Of a stretch of 64,000 nucleotides of DNA, positions 10,211 through 21,888 are shown in pieces (position 1 is the stretch's first letter; each line of letters begins with the position of its first letter). The stretch is from Mansonella perstans. Lineage: Eukaryota > Nematoda > Chromadorea > Rhabditida > Onchocercidae. Position numbers and translations under genes: made by a program. Where the stretch lies: assembly GCA_037074765.1 (NCBI GenBank), contig JBAMDO010000066.1, positions 310,001 to 374,000 of the forward strand, read 5' to 3'. The notes beneath the pieces were generated by a model. That model worked only from the letters and a program-made list of their open reading frames with translations. It searched no databases and had not been told where the DNA came from.

Positions 10211-13200
10211 ATTTGCTATTGTTTATTTATGCTTATGTTGTTATTTATTTTGTTTTTTAATAGTTGTCAATTTAATCTAACAGGCAATTTCTGGATTTTG
10301 TTGGTGATGGTTTCCCGGTTAATTCTACAAAACATTGATCGTCACATCGGTCTCTCAGCTATCTTCAAGAATGAATGGCTTTTAATTATACACTTTTCCG
10401 CTTCTTCACACCACCATATATGTATTATCATCGAAGAACAAACATAGGAGATCATATGAGTAGTCTCGTTTATAGTCATAAAGAAAGACGTTTATAGTCA
10501 TAAAGGTATGTGCTGTATTCTAATTATGTTTATATGATTTGATTTTCTAAATTTCTTTATTATGACACAGACATCTGGAGTAATAGTTATGAAAATGCAC
10601 TAGTACTTATTACAGTTACAAAGATTGATGTCAGGTTTCAGTAGCACAACAGTATTTTAATTCTGTTCATTTTATTTTATAAATTGTGCTGCTAGTCTAA
10701 CGTTATCACCTGTACTATTATCTGTCGTAAAAGCGTGACACAAATTACTGTTGCAAAGATATGGGAAAGCAATATAGAAGTTGAAAAAAAATGATTAAAC
10801 AAAACGAGAGACAGCACCACTTTGATTGTGAAATCTTCAAGTTATTTTATTAGCACTGAAGTCCTTTAGGAAAATTTATACCAAATTCATTTTAAAATAT
10901 AATCAGTTTTAATACATTTCATGTGAAACTATAATTGATAGGACATTCATTGCATTCAAGTTGTTTTTGTCTTTGCAGATTTATTTTAACTTTAAATGAA
11001 ACGAATGAGAACAAAAAGGAAAGGCGAGTAAAAAATAACAATGATTTTTGGCCAAACTTTTCTAGAAAAAAAAAAAAAAACTGAATGCTGTTACAGCGCT
11101 AATGGAAATAATGAAAAATTAGTAGCAGAAGAATGAAAGGAACAGAAATATTTCTGCCATGCTAATATGCTAATTTTCTTGATATCGATTTCACATTCCT
11201 TTTTTCTTTTTCAGGGACTTATCTGGAAGATTTTTTATCCGCGGAAGCTTTCCTCGTTTCTCTTTGTTTCTTTTTTCTGGAAAAAAGAAACCTTACTAAA
11301 CCAGTTTATACAAACGGAAGAATTGCTCTGGTTCGGCCAATCATAAATTTCTGGTGCAATTTGGCCAGTGAGCCAAATGATTTCTAATGTAAATAATGAG
11401 AATTTGCAGGTTTTAAACTTATTATACACTAATCTGTAACAATATTTTTTACAATTATATTACTGAATGATTCCGGAAATGAATCATGGAATCTTCCGGG
11501 AACAATTTGAATTTGCATTTCCAATAAATTGCTTAGCATAACTGGGTGAGATATTTTTTAGGTGTTCAACTTCGGTAATTTAATTTTAACTTAATGTAAA
11601 ATAATAGATGATTTAATTAGTATTTTGGATAGTTATTATTTAATTAGTACTTTAGATAATTAAAGAAAAATTTTCAATTCAATGATGTAAAGTAATTATT
11701 AGCAATTATGAGTGGTGTACAAATATTTTTTTTAGTGCATTTTTTCTATGCTAGTTACTATCGAAAATAACTTAAAATGGCCAAAATATTTGTCACTAAG
11801 GGCTAAGTCATTTTTTTTCAATCATTTATTGTCACCAATTCAATTGAAAACATTAAAACAAACTTTCTCTTCTCTCTCTTTCCTTCTTTTTCTTTCTTCC
11901 TCTTTCTATCTTATTTTCACTCCAGAGATATCATCAAGTTTAATGAACAATAAAATTAATCCATTATGTTTTCTGAAATGTTAGTCGTTTAAAATGTAAT
12001 TTCGTTTTTTTCAGAAAAAAACTTTCGAAATTCAATTGGTTTTTTTCTCGATTTGTCAAATATAAAATAACTTCCTTTTTACAATCAGCTTTTTTTCCAA
12101 AATTTCAACCTTCAGATTTGAGTCGGATGATCTGCAACTGATAACATGATTTGATTATGATTTAAGGTAAGATTGATCTTCGGGATGTATCTCAGGACAA
12201 TTCGGATGTTGATATTTGTTTGCTTTCTTATCTAATGCTAATTTAGGCTAGTTTGTGAGAATGTTTCGATTACCATCATAAAAAGATACTTATAAGACCC
12301 GTAGTAAATTTAAGAATCGAATGACAACAATGAAAGATAAGAAATATCAATTTTTAAGTCGTTCTAAAAGTTTTTTCTCTGGACATTTTTTATCAAAATT
12401 TTATTTTTCCAAGTTTTTGTTACAATTTTTTTCAATGTAGAATTCAGAAATCAATGAAGTATGCGCAATAAAATAAGCAAAGGAAAAATGAAATCACTTT
12501 TGAAAAGACTTCGATGGCACATAATTTGAAAAAATTTTTATCGGTAAGTACTTTAATTTTTTTGATTTATTTTTCATTTTTGCTTTTTTTTGCTTTAAAT
12601 TTGATAAAATCATCGTTAACATGTATGCATGCCATTGACAATGTGACATGCAATGCAAGCGGACATAACGTGCACAACATAAAATACTGATTTTGGAATA
12701 AATATTTTTTTAAAAGCAAAATGAGATAGAACGGAAGTTTAAAAAAATTTCATCTGCCAAACAGTTAGAAAAATCTCTAAATGGCTGATTTTGGTTGTTA
12801 AGGCTGTTAAGTTAGATTTCTTTTTTTTTTTTTTTTTTTACAAACTTTCTTTTAAATCAGTAATATTTTCAGCAAGTATTGCTTTGTAAGATAATGTATA
12901 TGTGCCATAATGAATAACTATCAAGTTAAGTTCAAAGTAGTTTTTTTCCATTTATAACTGTTAAAACATTATGAATGATGCCACATATAATTGCATTGTC
13001 ATAACCATCAAAATTATCAAAGATATTAGCTGATATGATTACATGTTAATGTTACTTGCATTTCAGGTAATTGGTATCTATTATTGCTACAACTGGTAAA
13101 ATCACGCAGAAAGATATTGTCATATATTTCACAAAAAATGAAATTTGAAATTTTGTCATGCCATTAAAATATTCGTGTCATCATTGAAATTATTTTCATC

Positions 13201-14823
13201 CCAAGTCATTTGTTAATTAAAATTTTCGTAATTATATTTCACTAACATATGTTCTTTTACATTCTCTTTTTCTTTCTTCAAAAGCACAAAGAGAAATCGT
13301 TTCATTCCGTTTTCCGATTCACATCTTGTTCCAAAAGTTTATGCAGATTTTCCTTCTGAAGGAAAAATCCTTGTTTTATTCATTTCAGTCTGTTCTGGCA
13401 AACAACCATTTATCATTAGCCTTAGTTAAAGTAATTGATCAAATAAATTTTAAAAATGAATTATGATATTGGAATGATATTGGAATTGTTAATTAAATAA
13501 ACAGATTAACTTAGTTGTATATTTTTTAATTTTATATTTAATTAAATAAACTTATTCATTACCAAATTGTATATCAAACATGACGAAACTTCACTAGAAA
13601 ATAATTAACTTTACATTGTACTATGTTGTGTCTTCATTTGTTCAACAATTTCTTTGTTAAGCTTTCTTTTTTCTATGTCTCATAATGAAATTGGTGAAGA
13701 AGAAATTTCTGAATAAATCTGACAAATTAGCAAAGCAGTTTTAATGAAGAATTTTTAAGAAAAAATGAATTTTTGTTGAATTTTACAAGAAAAAAACAGT
13801 TTTAGTTTTGATGATACAAAGAAAAATGTTCTTAAAACGTCTTTCATTTTGCTTAAAAATATTTTTGCGTCATTTTCAAATTAAATTAAAAAAAGTACTT
13901 CGAGGAACTTTCATTTATTAAATAGTAGTACTGTCATTATTAAATTCAACAAAATATTTCGATTTACCTAATCAAAAAGTGAAGGGGAAATCATTTGACA
14001 GGTTTATTTCAAGACTTATTTTAAAAAAGCCAATCCAAATTGCCTGCTTGAATACCGGCATTGTTGTTAACAATAGTGAAAAAAAACTGGCAAAAAAAAA
14101 AAAAAGAAAAAAGCAAAGCCTATTCAAAATTAACTTTCCTAAGTCCCATTTGCTTGGAGCATTAAATCCACCGAAGAATACTGCAATAATGGAAACTTGG
14201 CTCCCATAATATTTTGGCTTAATTGACAAATGAAATGAAGACGTAATAAAAAAAAGAAATCTGTTTTGAATTTTTCTTTAAACAACATTTGGTTTTACAC
14301 TATTTTGAATGGTGAATGAAGCTTTTGGTGAATTTTTTTTGCAAAATTTAGCAGAAAATCAAATTTCACTTGAAAAATTTTTTTTTTCACAGTTGTTTCA
14401 ATGACGCACAAAATTGTACTGCGTTGTTAGTATGTTCAATCCTTTTGCGAAAATAATTTTGTATGAATTTGTTGTTTAAATTTGGCAATTTTTTTATTTG
14501 ATAAAAAAGGTCAACTTTTTTACCGGCAATCTTCTTACTCTTTCCGTTTCCCTTTGAATATTTTTTTTTGAAACGGCACTGGTATCACAAGTATACTGGA
14601 TTAACCCAGCATAAAAATTGATTGCAACCGCTAATCTCTTTGCATCCAAAAATTTTAATTCATCTAACATAAAAATTAATTTTGCAAAATTTTTAATCGA
14701 AAAAGGAAAAAAATTTTTTCAAAAAAAAAATTTTCAAAGATTAATTTGAAATGAAAAAGTAATATCATTTTTTGTTTATTGGCAATTAACCTCTTTATTT
14801 TATAATTTTCATCAATTTTCGAA
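10211..14823. other. Gene-free stretch
   Basis: This 4.6-kb stretch lies between kaptin and the GPCR. It is strongly AT-rich with many A and T runs (for example 12822-12839). I found no exon with good splice sites and no RNA gene. A duplicated GTTTATAGTCATAAAG string lies around 10468-10506. Frames at 11748-11984, 13972-14229 and 13979-14209 are open but low in complexity and match nothing. Confidence 0.6.
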
Positions 14824-17699
14824 ATGTCGAACACTGCAACAAATATTTGCTTAACAAATCAACAAATGTTGCTATATGGAAATGACGTGGAGAAATATCT
14901 GCAACGATATCTATACCCATGTATTGTAATATTGGGTATTACAGGCAATGTATTAAATCTTACTGTACTACTTAATCGATCAAAACAGAGCAGGTTGTGC
15001 ATTTTTTTTGTTTTAAATCTTTAAAATTTGTAAGTGATTTTGTTTTTTGAGAGAATTTTTAAGAATTTACAGACTATGCATTAATTAGAGATGATGAATT
15101 AGTAATTATTTTTGATATGAAATAGATTTCTGGTTAATTGGAACACATAGATTTGTTAACATTACAATTCAATTGTAGCTATTAAGTGCAGAACAGTTAA
15201 AAAATGGATGATTGAAGTTCAAAATAGAACCGAATACTCAGATAACGAATTAATTAATATAATATTATAAAGATGGGAATTGCAAGAAATACTCAAGTCT
15301 TTTTTTGTTAAATTCTTCTATTATAATGTGGAAATTATTTGGCGAAATACGATTTGAATTGATATCAAATAACTCCTGATATTATTTCAGGCCAAATATT
15401 TTTTTGGCAGCATTAGCAATAGCTGATGTTATATTTCTATTGCTTCTTTTACCCAATATTTTGGCCACTTATCCGATATTCACCTACAATTATTTTTATC
15501 GTTACATCTATTTTCATATTAAAATTCATTTATTGTCTTTTACTAATTGGGTTTCCAGTGCTGCTATTTGGTTCAAATTGTTCCGTTTCTCCGATTTAAA
15601 AAAAATCCAAATATAAAAGACAATGGGAAATTGAATGAAGATTTATTAGTGATAAACAAATTCCCTTAAATAAAAATGTTGTCCTTTTTTATTTCTTTCT
15701 AGTTTCAAAAAACTTATCTGGTTTAAATTTTTCTTGAATTTAGCAGTTCTTAATAATTGCTAAAATTTGAATTGTAAGTTAATTAAATTTTCAGGTTAGT
15801 TGTAGCTATATGTGCTAATCGTTTGATTGGTATTAGAAGACCATTGCATGCTAATACTGGTTGTAATAAATACCGTACATCATTGTTAATTACTGTAATC
15901 GTGACAATTACTGGAATTGTTAATTTTTATCAACATTTCCAGTACAAGTGCTATATACGTAATTATTGTCATCAGACACAAATTTATTCCCAATGTATTC
16001 CAGTCAATAATAATGGGTTTGTTTGAAAATACTTTTCTTGGTTTAAATTTACCGTCAAAAATTTGGCTAAACATGGCACTTAACCTTTCTCGGAATATTT
16101 TCTCAGTTCATATTTAAAATCAATTCAATTAATTATTAGGGTAAAAAATTAAAAAAAGAAAACACTATGTGTTGTTAATTACTAACAAGAACATAATACT
16201 GATAAATTTTTGTATTGTGTAACAAGTATTAGGAAATTGGATCAGAAAAATTGAAATAATTTCGACTTTTCAGGCCTAATTTCAGCGTATACAGCATAAG
16301 CTGCGCATCGACCTAGATGAATTAAAAAGAACTTAGTAATTTCAGACGTTGGTTTTTGAATCGAACAAATCCTTATTCTCCATCATACCGTAATTTCATT
16401 GATATCAGCGTGACAATAAATGCCGTTACGACAATTATTTTGCCCATATTTTTATTAACCTTCTTTAACTTTTTATTACTTTATATATTACGCAATCGAC
16501 GTGAATTATTACTTGTTTCTACTAATCAACAGCGGTAAATAATATTTGCCCTCATCGTTTCATTTATTGATAGTACCACTGCCTTATGTATATGGCTGAA
16601 CATATTGGTCTAGTTACGATGCGGTGTAAATTTAAAAATTTTTGAGCTTTTTGGCTGCAAAATAATAAAAACTTTTTGATGGTTTTAATTTCTAACATTT
16701 CGTTGACATTAATGAATTGGACAAAAGTGTGAGTGAAATTAAATTCATAAAATCAAATACTACAAATCAGGTACTCACTTCACTCAGCTATGAATCGTCA
16801 AATAAAGTTATGCACACCTAATATATGGATTAACTATGACATAATTATGACAATTTTAGAATTAAACGAACACAATTTATCAAATTTTCTTGAAAACTTT
16901 TCGACCAAAAAATAAATTATGAATTTATGAACAAAAAGTTATGCAACTGTTTTATTTCTTTGAAAAAATAATGTACAGATTTTAAGAAATATTTATTTCA
17001 GCTTTTCGACGAAGAGGAGTAGTTTACGGAATCTGAAAATGGAACATCGTGTTACATTAACGGTCACACTGATTGTCACAACATTCATCACCTTAAACGG
17101 TCCATCAGCAGTCATACATTTGGTTAATTTGGCTCGTGAAAAGAAATTAAATTATAATTTTACACTTCTTGGAAAGTTTGTTATTCGATTTATTTTACTC
17201 TCAAACTTTTCCCTTGGAAAAGAAAAAACTGATTTCACTTATCATTTTCACGAAAGAATTGTTGCGCAAAATGTTTGAAAATTTCGAAAATCTTAAACAA
17301 TATTCAAAATCCATCCCGCTTTTGTTTTGTTTTCTAAAGAGGACTTAATAATTGAATAATTTTTTAATGCATATAAGTAATTTTGCTATCATTTTTTTAC
17401 AGTAAAATGCAGTATCATCTTGTGATATATCTTAAATAAAAATCCATAAGATTGTCAGTGAAAAAAGCTATTAGTGTATAGATTTCTTCATTTAAAAAAT
17501 TAATTATAAATTTAAAAAATGTAGTGTTCTTTTTAGCACATTGGTAATAATTAATAAAGCGTGCAATTTTATTTTGTTCTGCTTAACAAGTCGACATTTT
17601 CGTGCACGCTTGTTTCAATTAACGCAACGAAAAGTTAATAGATTGAACTTACACCTCTTACAAATTGGTGGTGGCATACGACGAGCTGGAGAAATGTAA
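14824..17699 (+). CDS. Rhodopsin-family GPCR, FMRFamide-receptor type
   Basis: Six exons join with constant phase: 14824-14993, 15391-15570, 15795-16016, 16346-16534, 17002-17175 and 17537-17699, giving 365 residues. All seven helices are visible: TM1 with GITGNVLNL, TM2 with LAALAIADV, TM3 after the SSAAIWLVVAICANRL junction, TM4 around LLITVIVTITGIVN, a cysteine-rich second extracellular loop (KCYIRNYCHQTQIYSQCIP), TM5 around TIILPIFLLTFFN, TM6 with TFITLNGPSAV, and TM7 with NKACNFILFCLTSRHFR. The TM7 signature NxxxNFxxFC and the GIRRPLHA second loop are typical of invertebrate FMRFamide-like peptide receptors (frpr/dmsr groups). The D/E of the usual DRY motif is replaced (ANRL). It probably senses a neuropeptide at the cell surface. 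AATAAA lies at 17706-17711. Confidence 0.88.
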
Positions 17700-17838
17700 T
17701 TTTCAAATAAATTAAATTTTAAATTTTTAGAAATGAGAATTTGAAACGATAGTTATGTTGTATTTCTGCTACAAATGCAAATTGTTTCGTTAACGGATAT
17801 AATGATTTATTATAGATTATTACAATATATCTATTAAA
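17652..17838 (+). repeat. Left arm of an inverted repeat (GPCR 3' end)
   Basis: This arm covers the last codons of the GPCR and about 140 bases of downstream DNA. It matches the reverse complement of 19033-19217 at roughly four bases in five by eye. Shared landmarks include ACCTCTTACAAATTG, CGACGAGCTG, GAAATGTAA, TTTGAAACGATAG and TTAACGGATATA in the same order. Confidence 0.85.
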
Positions 17839-19032
17839 TTGGATTTGCTTTGAAATTTGTTAAATGAAAGTTAGTAAGTTAAGCGCTAGCAGTAATTTCA
17901 GTTACTGTTCGAGTGCTTTAAAGGAGTTACATACATTTTACAAGTGAAATTTCTTAATTTTTTTTTTTCAGCAAAAATATTATATATATTAAACTAAGAA
18001 TTAATTGTTGTTATTTTAATTGGAAATTTTAGTGACAAGCACAAAAAGTTAAATAAGTTATAATTAATTAGTGCGTATTGAAACAAAATAAAATTTGAAA
18101 CAAATAAATAACAAAAAAAATCAAGGGACCTTTTCACATCAATAATTCATAGAGTGAAAAGATTTGTCCGCAAATTCTTTTTTTTTATTTACAAAAGATG
18201 CATTTAGAAAATGAACAGAGAAATAATCAGCAACAAAAAAAAATTTTAATTAGGAAATAACCATCAGTACTGAATAAAAACAAGAAATACTTAGTAACAT
18301 TTTTTAAGGGAAAGACGTCATGAAATTTGGAAATTTCAAAGAAACTAACTCAAATTTGCTTATAATTTCAGACTTCAATAATGATAGCTCACAATTGAAG
18401 CGAACATGAAATTGGTCCCGAAATTATCACCGCATCATTTGGAAAATTAATGTCGAAAAGAATTCAGTACTTAATCAAGAAAATTTAAGTAACGATTCCT
18501 ATTGCATTTCTGCCATTTCTTCTGTTTTTGTAGTTTTTCAAATTATTTCAATTTTGTTAATTATTATTTTTTGCTTAATTTAAATAGTTCAACAAATTAT
18601 TATACGGTACGATTCTGTGAATAAAACGCTGTTTGGTTGTTTAGATAAATAAAAAATTCGATTAAAATAAAAAAATTGGTTCTTTTTTCGCCGGAAAATT
18701 CAAAATTTTTCAAAAATTTTTTCTGCAAATTTTTTTCCAATGAATATATTCCTACTTGGGATTTGATTAAATTTTGCTGGTTTTTTCTTGTCGAAGAAGT
18801 TTTAGCATTAGCAAAACAAAAGAAATTGTAATGCCGAAATCTTAAGAATTTCGAAACCATAAGATTTATTAGCGCAGTTTTAATGTTAAGTTTATGCATT
18901 ATTCCAGTATTTCTGTACATTACCGCAGAGCCTTGCATCAGTGCTTATTGATTATAAAAAAAAAAAATGAAAAACTCAGAAAATGTTTTAATGCTTTAAA
19001 ACTTTAAAAAATCGCTACTACTTTCAAATAGA
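17839..19032. other. Spacer between inverted-repeat arms
   Basis: This stretch is AT-rich. A 112-codon open frame at 18938-18600 (-) is rich in N, K, F and I and resembles no family I know, so it was not called as a gene. No RNA gene was seen. Confidence 0.5.
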
Positions 19033-19217
19033 AGATACATTGCAATAATTTATAATAAATCACTATATCCGTTAAAGAAACAATCGCATTTATGGAAGAA
19101 CTACAACAGAGCTATCGTTTCAAACCCTCACTTTTAAGAATTTAAAATTTAATTTACCTAAAACTTACATTTCTTCAGCTCGTCGCATACTGCCATCAAT
19201 TTGTAAGAGGTTTAAAT
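19033..19217 (-). pseudogene. Inverted copy of the GPCR C-terminal tail
   Basis: Read on the - strand, this stretch repeats the end of the upstream GPCR. The tail reads LLQIDGSMRRAEEM and then stop, against LLQIGGGIRRAGEM in the intact gene, followed by similar 3' flanking DNA. The reading frame to the stop is preserved. Further upstream on that strand I could not find the rest of the last exon (no TM7 codons), so it is a fragment and not a second receptor. It lies downstream of the bestrophin stop codon, in the same orientation as bestrophin. Confidence 0.75.
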
Positions 19218-19438
19218 GGATGCTCAATGAACGATAATTTCGACAAAATATGAATCATTTTACGGGTTATCTATGTGAGTTCTCTTCATATGTGAGTGCT
19301 ATATATTTCAGTAAAGGAACCGATGATGTGATGGCATTTCCTAACATTTCCTACAGTGATACTGTAGCATAATTAACAAACACTTTAATCATATTTTCAC
19401 TGATAGTATATTCTTCAAAATAATTTTTGCTCATTTTA

Positions 19439-21850
19439 TTATTTTGGCCAAAATTTGTCCTTTTCTAGTTCTGGGGCATTGTTGGCTGCTTCATCCACCA
19501 TACAAAATGATACCTTCAAAAGCAAAATGTACTGCAAAATGTTTGATATTTAAATAATTTAAAATTTTTCCAATGAAAAAACTTGAAAAAGCAATTATCT
19601 CAATTTTTTCCTGATATAAAAAATAAAAGAAAGAAACGAACCGCTAAATTTTTATCAATCAAAAAATTGCTCTCAAAATCATCATCATCTTCACCGAATG
19701 GATTCAAAAGAGCTTCGGCCACTTTCATCCACCCAACAAATATTATAAATTCCATCATTGTAACATATGGCAATATCAAATCGATCTGAACTTACGCGTA
19801 AAACTAAATTTTCTTTTAAAGATTAAAAATTTATGCTATTTTTATGATAATAATAATTAAAAACATACGTTGCTTTTATATGGCACATCATTTCCAGTAA
19901 TTATAAATTGCCGTGAAATTGAGCATATAGCAAAATAAACATAAACAGCTAGAAACACTAACTGCAATACACTGTATAGTTACTAAAATTGAAATATAAG
20001 AAATAATTTGCAGCTAAAATTAAAATCAGTAGCGCTGAAATTAATGCATGAATAAACAATTAATTTAATTAGAACTGAACGCAATCAAAATGAGATTATT
20101 GCTTCAAAAAGACGCACATCAAGTTGGATGAAAATTTGAAATAAATGACCATGTTAAGATATAGAAATCTCATTGAAATTAAAATCAAGAATTTGGAAAA
20201 ATAAGTTTGTAACTTTTACTTGTGGATATGCTAATGGTACTGGAACCCAATCATAATTGCATAATATCTGAAGATGCTTTCGAAAATTTTTCACTTCCTT
20301 AAAAATGAATTAATCATATTTTTATCTATTAAAAAGAAACAAAATAGTTCCATTGTGCATTTATCAAATGCTTTATTAAACACTAATTATACAAGTTCAA
20401 TTAGTGAAACAAACATCACAAAGTTTACAGGCAAATACATCGGTTAAAATTTTGCCACTTTTGCGTCCACGAAAAATAAGCGCATAAATCCAGTTAATAG
20501 GCACCCAATATTTATCAAAGTCTAATTGAATTGATTTCAATATTTTACATTCGTTTTCTGACATAAATCCTACAAAAATGCAAACGAAGAAATTATACAA
20601 GCTGAAGAAAAACTTTTTTCGTTGGCTGTTTGAAACTAAACAATAATGATAAATAATGATAATTATAACGAGAAACAGACTTGACCTGCTTTAATAATGC
20701 TGTCATATGTTGGAAAGCGTTTCTGCACACGTATACTAATATCTCTGTAGACGAGTAATTGTGTTAAACACAAATATCGTGCTATAGTTCGACGTAACAA
20801 ACGTGATTCGTCATCTGTGCCACATACATATTCAGCTATGTACATCGCTGTACTAGAATTACTCTTTTTTTCCTTTTTCAGCAAAAAAATTGCAAAGGTT
20901 TGAAGTAACTACAACAAATAAAAAAAAATGTTGTAATTGTTGATTTTGAATTGAATAAAAAAATTAAGTTTCTGCAAATTGTTGCAAATTTTTTTATATA
21001 TTATTGAAAATAAACAGTTTAATTGATTTTAATTAAACAAAATAATTTCTTGATTACAATTGCGAACTTCTACTTAAGTAGAAAGATTCAGCAATTTAGC
21101 CCTGAATTTCTTATAAAGCATATTTATCAAATCAGATTATATTTGGCAGCACATTGATGTTACAATATAAATAAGTTCAACATTGGGATTTCAAATAATC
21201 GTTTACTTAAAAAAATTAAATTTAGAATAACCTTTCGATATAGCCCATATTTTCAAATAGTACTGACCATCGTTTAACAACAGTTTGCACAAAGAAGCCA
21301 AGCATAAATGTTAATGGGATATAATTAAGATGAGTATCGAAATGATTTGCTAGCTTTTCAAATATTCTAAATAGCACTCTCCTTCATTAATCGATTGTTC
21401 TATTACGGATTACTAATTAATTATCTATCGATTATTAAATATTTATGTAAAGTGTTTCAGCTATTTACTCTTTTTCATCTCAGATTGCATACTTTTAATC
21501 TCATCTGTTATTAATCGATTAGTGGACAGATTTTTGGTCATTAAACAGTGTAAAATTTTCAAGTAAATAAAAAGAGACACATCACAAAGAAATATTTAAT
21601 AAATTATCAAAAAATATTTGATCAACAGGAAAAGGAAAAAATAAACTTGAAAAAAATTAACTAACACTTTTTGATTGTCAGTTAAAAAATAGGGCGATCG
21701 ATAGATAAATGTTACAATCAGAAAAATAACTGTCCAAATACAAAGTTCTTTTAGACATAGTTTCCAAATGCTACCTTTCCAACGAAATATTAAGCGAAAA
21801 AAATTAATCGATGACGCGGATGCAATATCCATATTGTAAGAAATTGTCAT
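19439..21850 (-). CDS. Bestrophin-family anion channel, short and divergent
   Basis: Eight exons are proposed: 21850-21647, 21353-21232, 20852-20686, 20569-20415, 20297-20220, 19961-19869, 19785-19642 and 19513-19439, giving 345 residues. Family landmarks in order: start MTISYNM then FRWKGSIWK; YIPLTFMLGFF, which keeps the neck I, F, F; DESRLLRRTIARY; KRFPTYDSI; AGFMSENE; KYWVPINWIYAL; YDWVPVPLAYPQ; SRQF; and NPFGEDDDDFESNFLIDKNL, the calcium clasp. Bestrophins are pentameric calcium-activated chloride/bicarbonate channels of the plasma membrane. Unusual here, the (N)xPWPD segment after the neck is replaced by NMGYIES. The protein also stops at KFWPK, soon after the clasp, with AATAAA overlapping the stop. 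The exon 1-2 junction is uncertain (weak acceptor GAAAAG; ATTTAG at 21361 gives the wrong phase). TTTCAG and TTTAG sites at 21887 and 21860 are candidate trans-splice acceptors. Confidence 0.88.
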
Positions 21851-21888
21851 TTTTACTTTCTAAATTTTAAATTTTGCCAAATAAAACT

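Noticed and set aside
13972..14229. Open frames on both strands covering the same bases
   Set aside because: They contain homopolymer-derived lysine or phenylalanine runs and no recognisable content.
18600..18938. 112-codon frame on the - strand between GPCR and bestrophin
   Set aside because: Composition is that of random AT-rich DNA (N, K, F, I); no motif, no splice context and no family resemblance.
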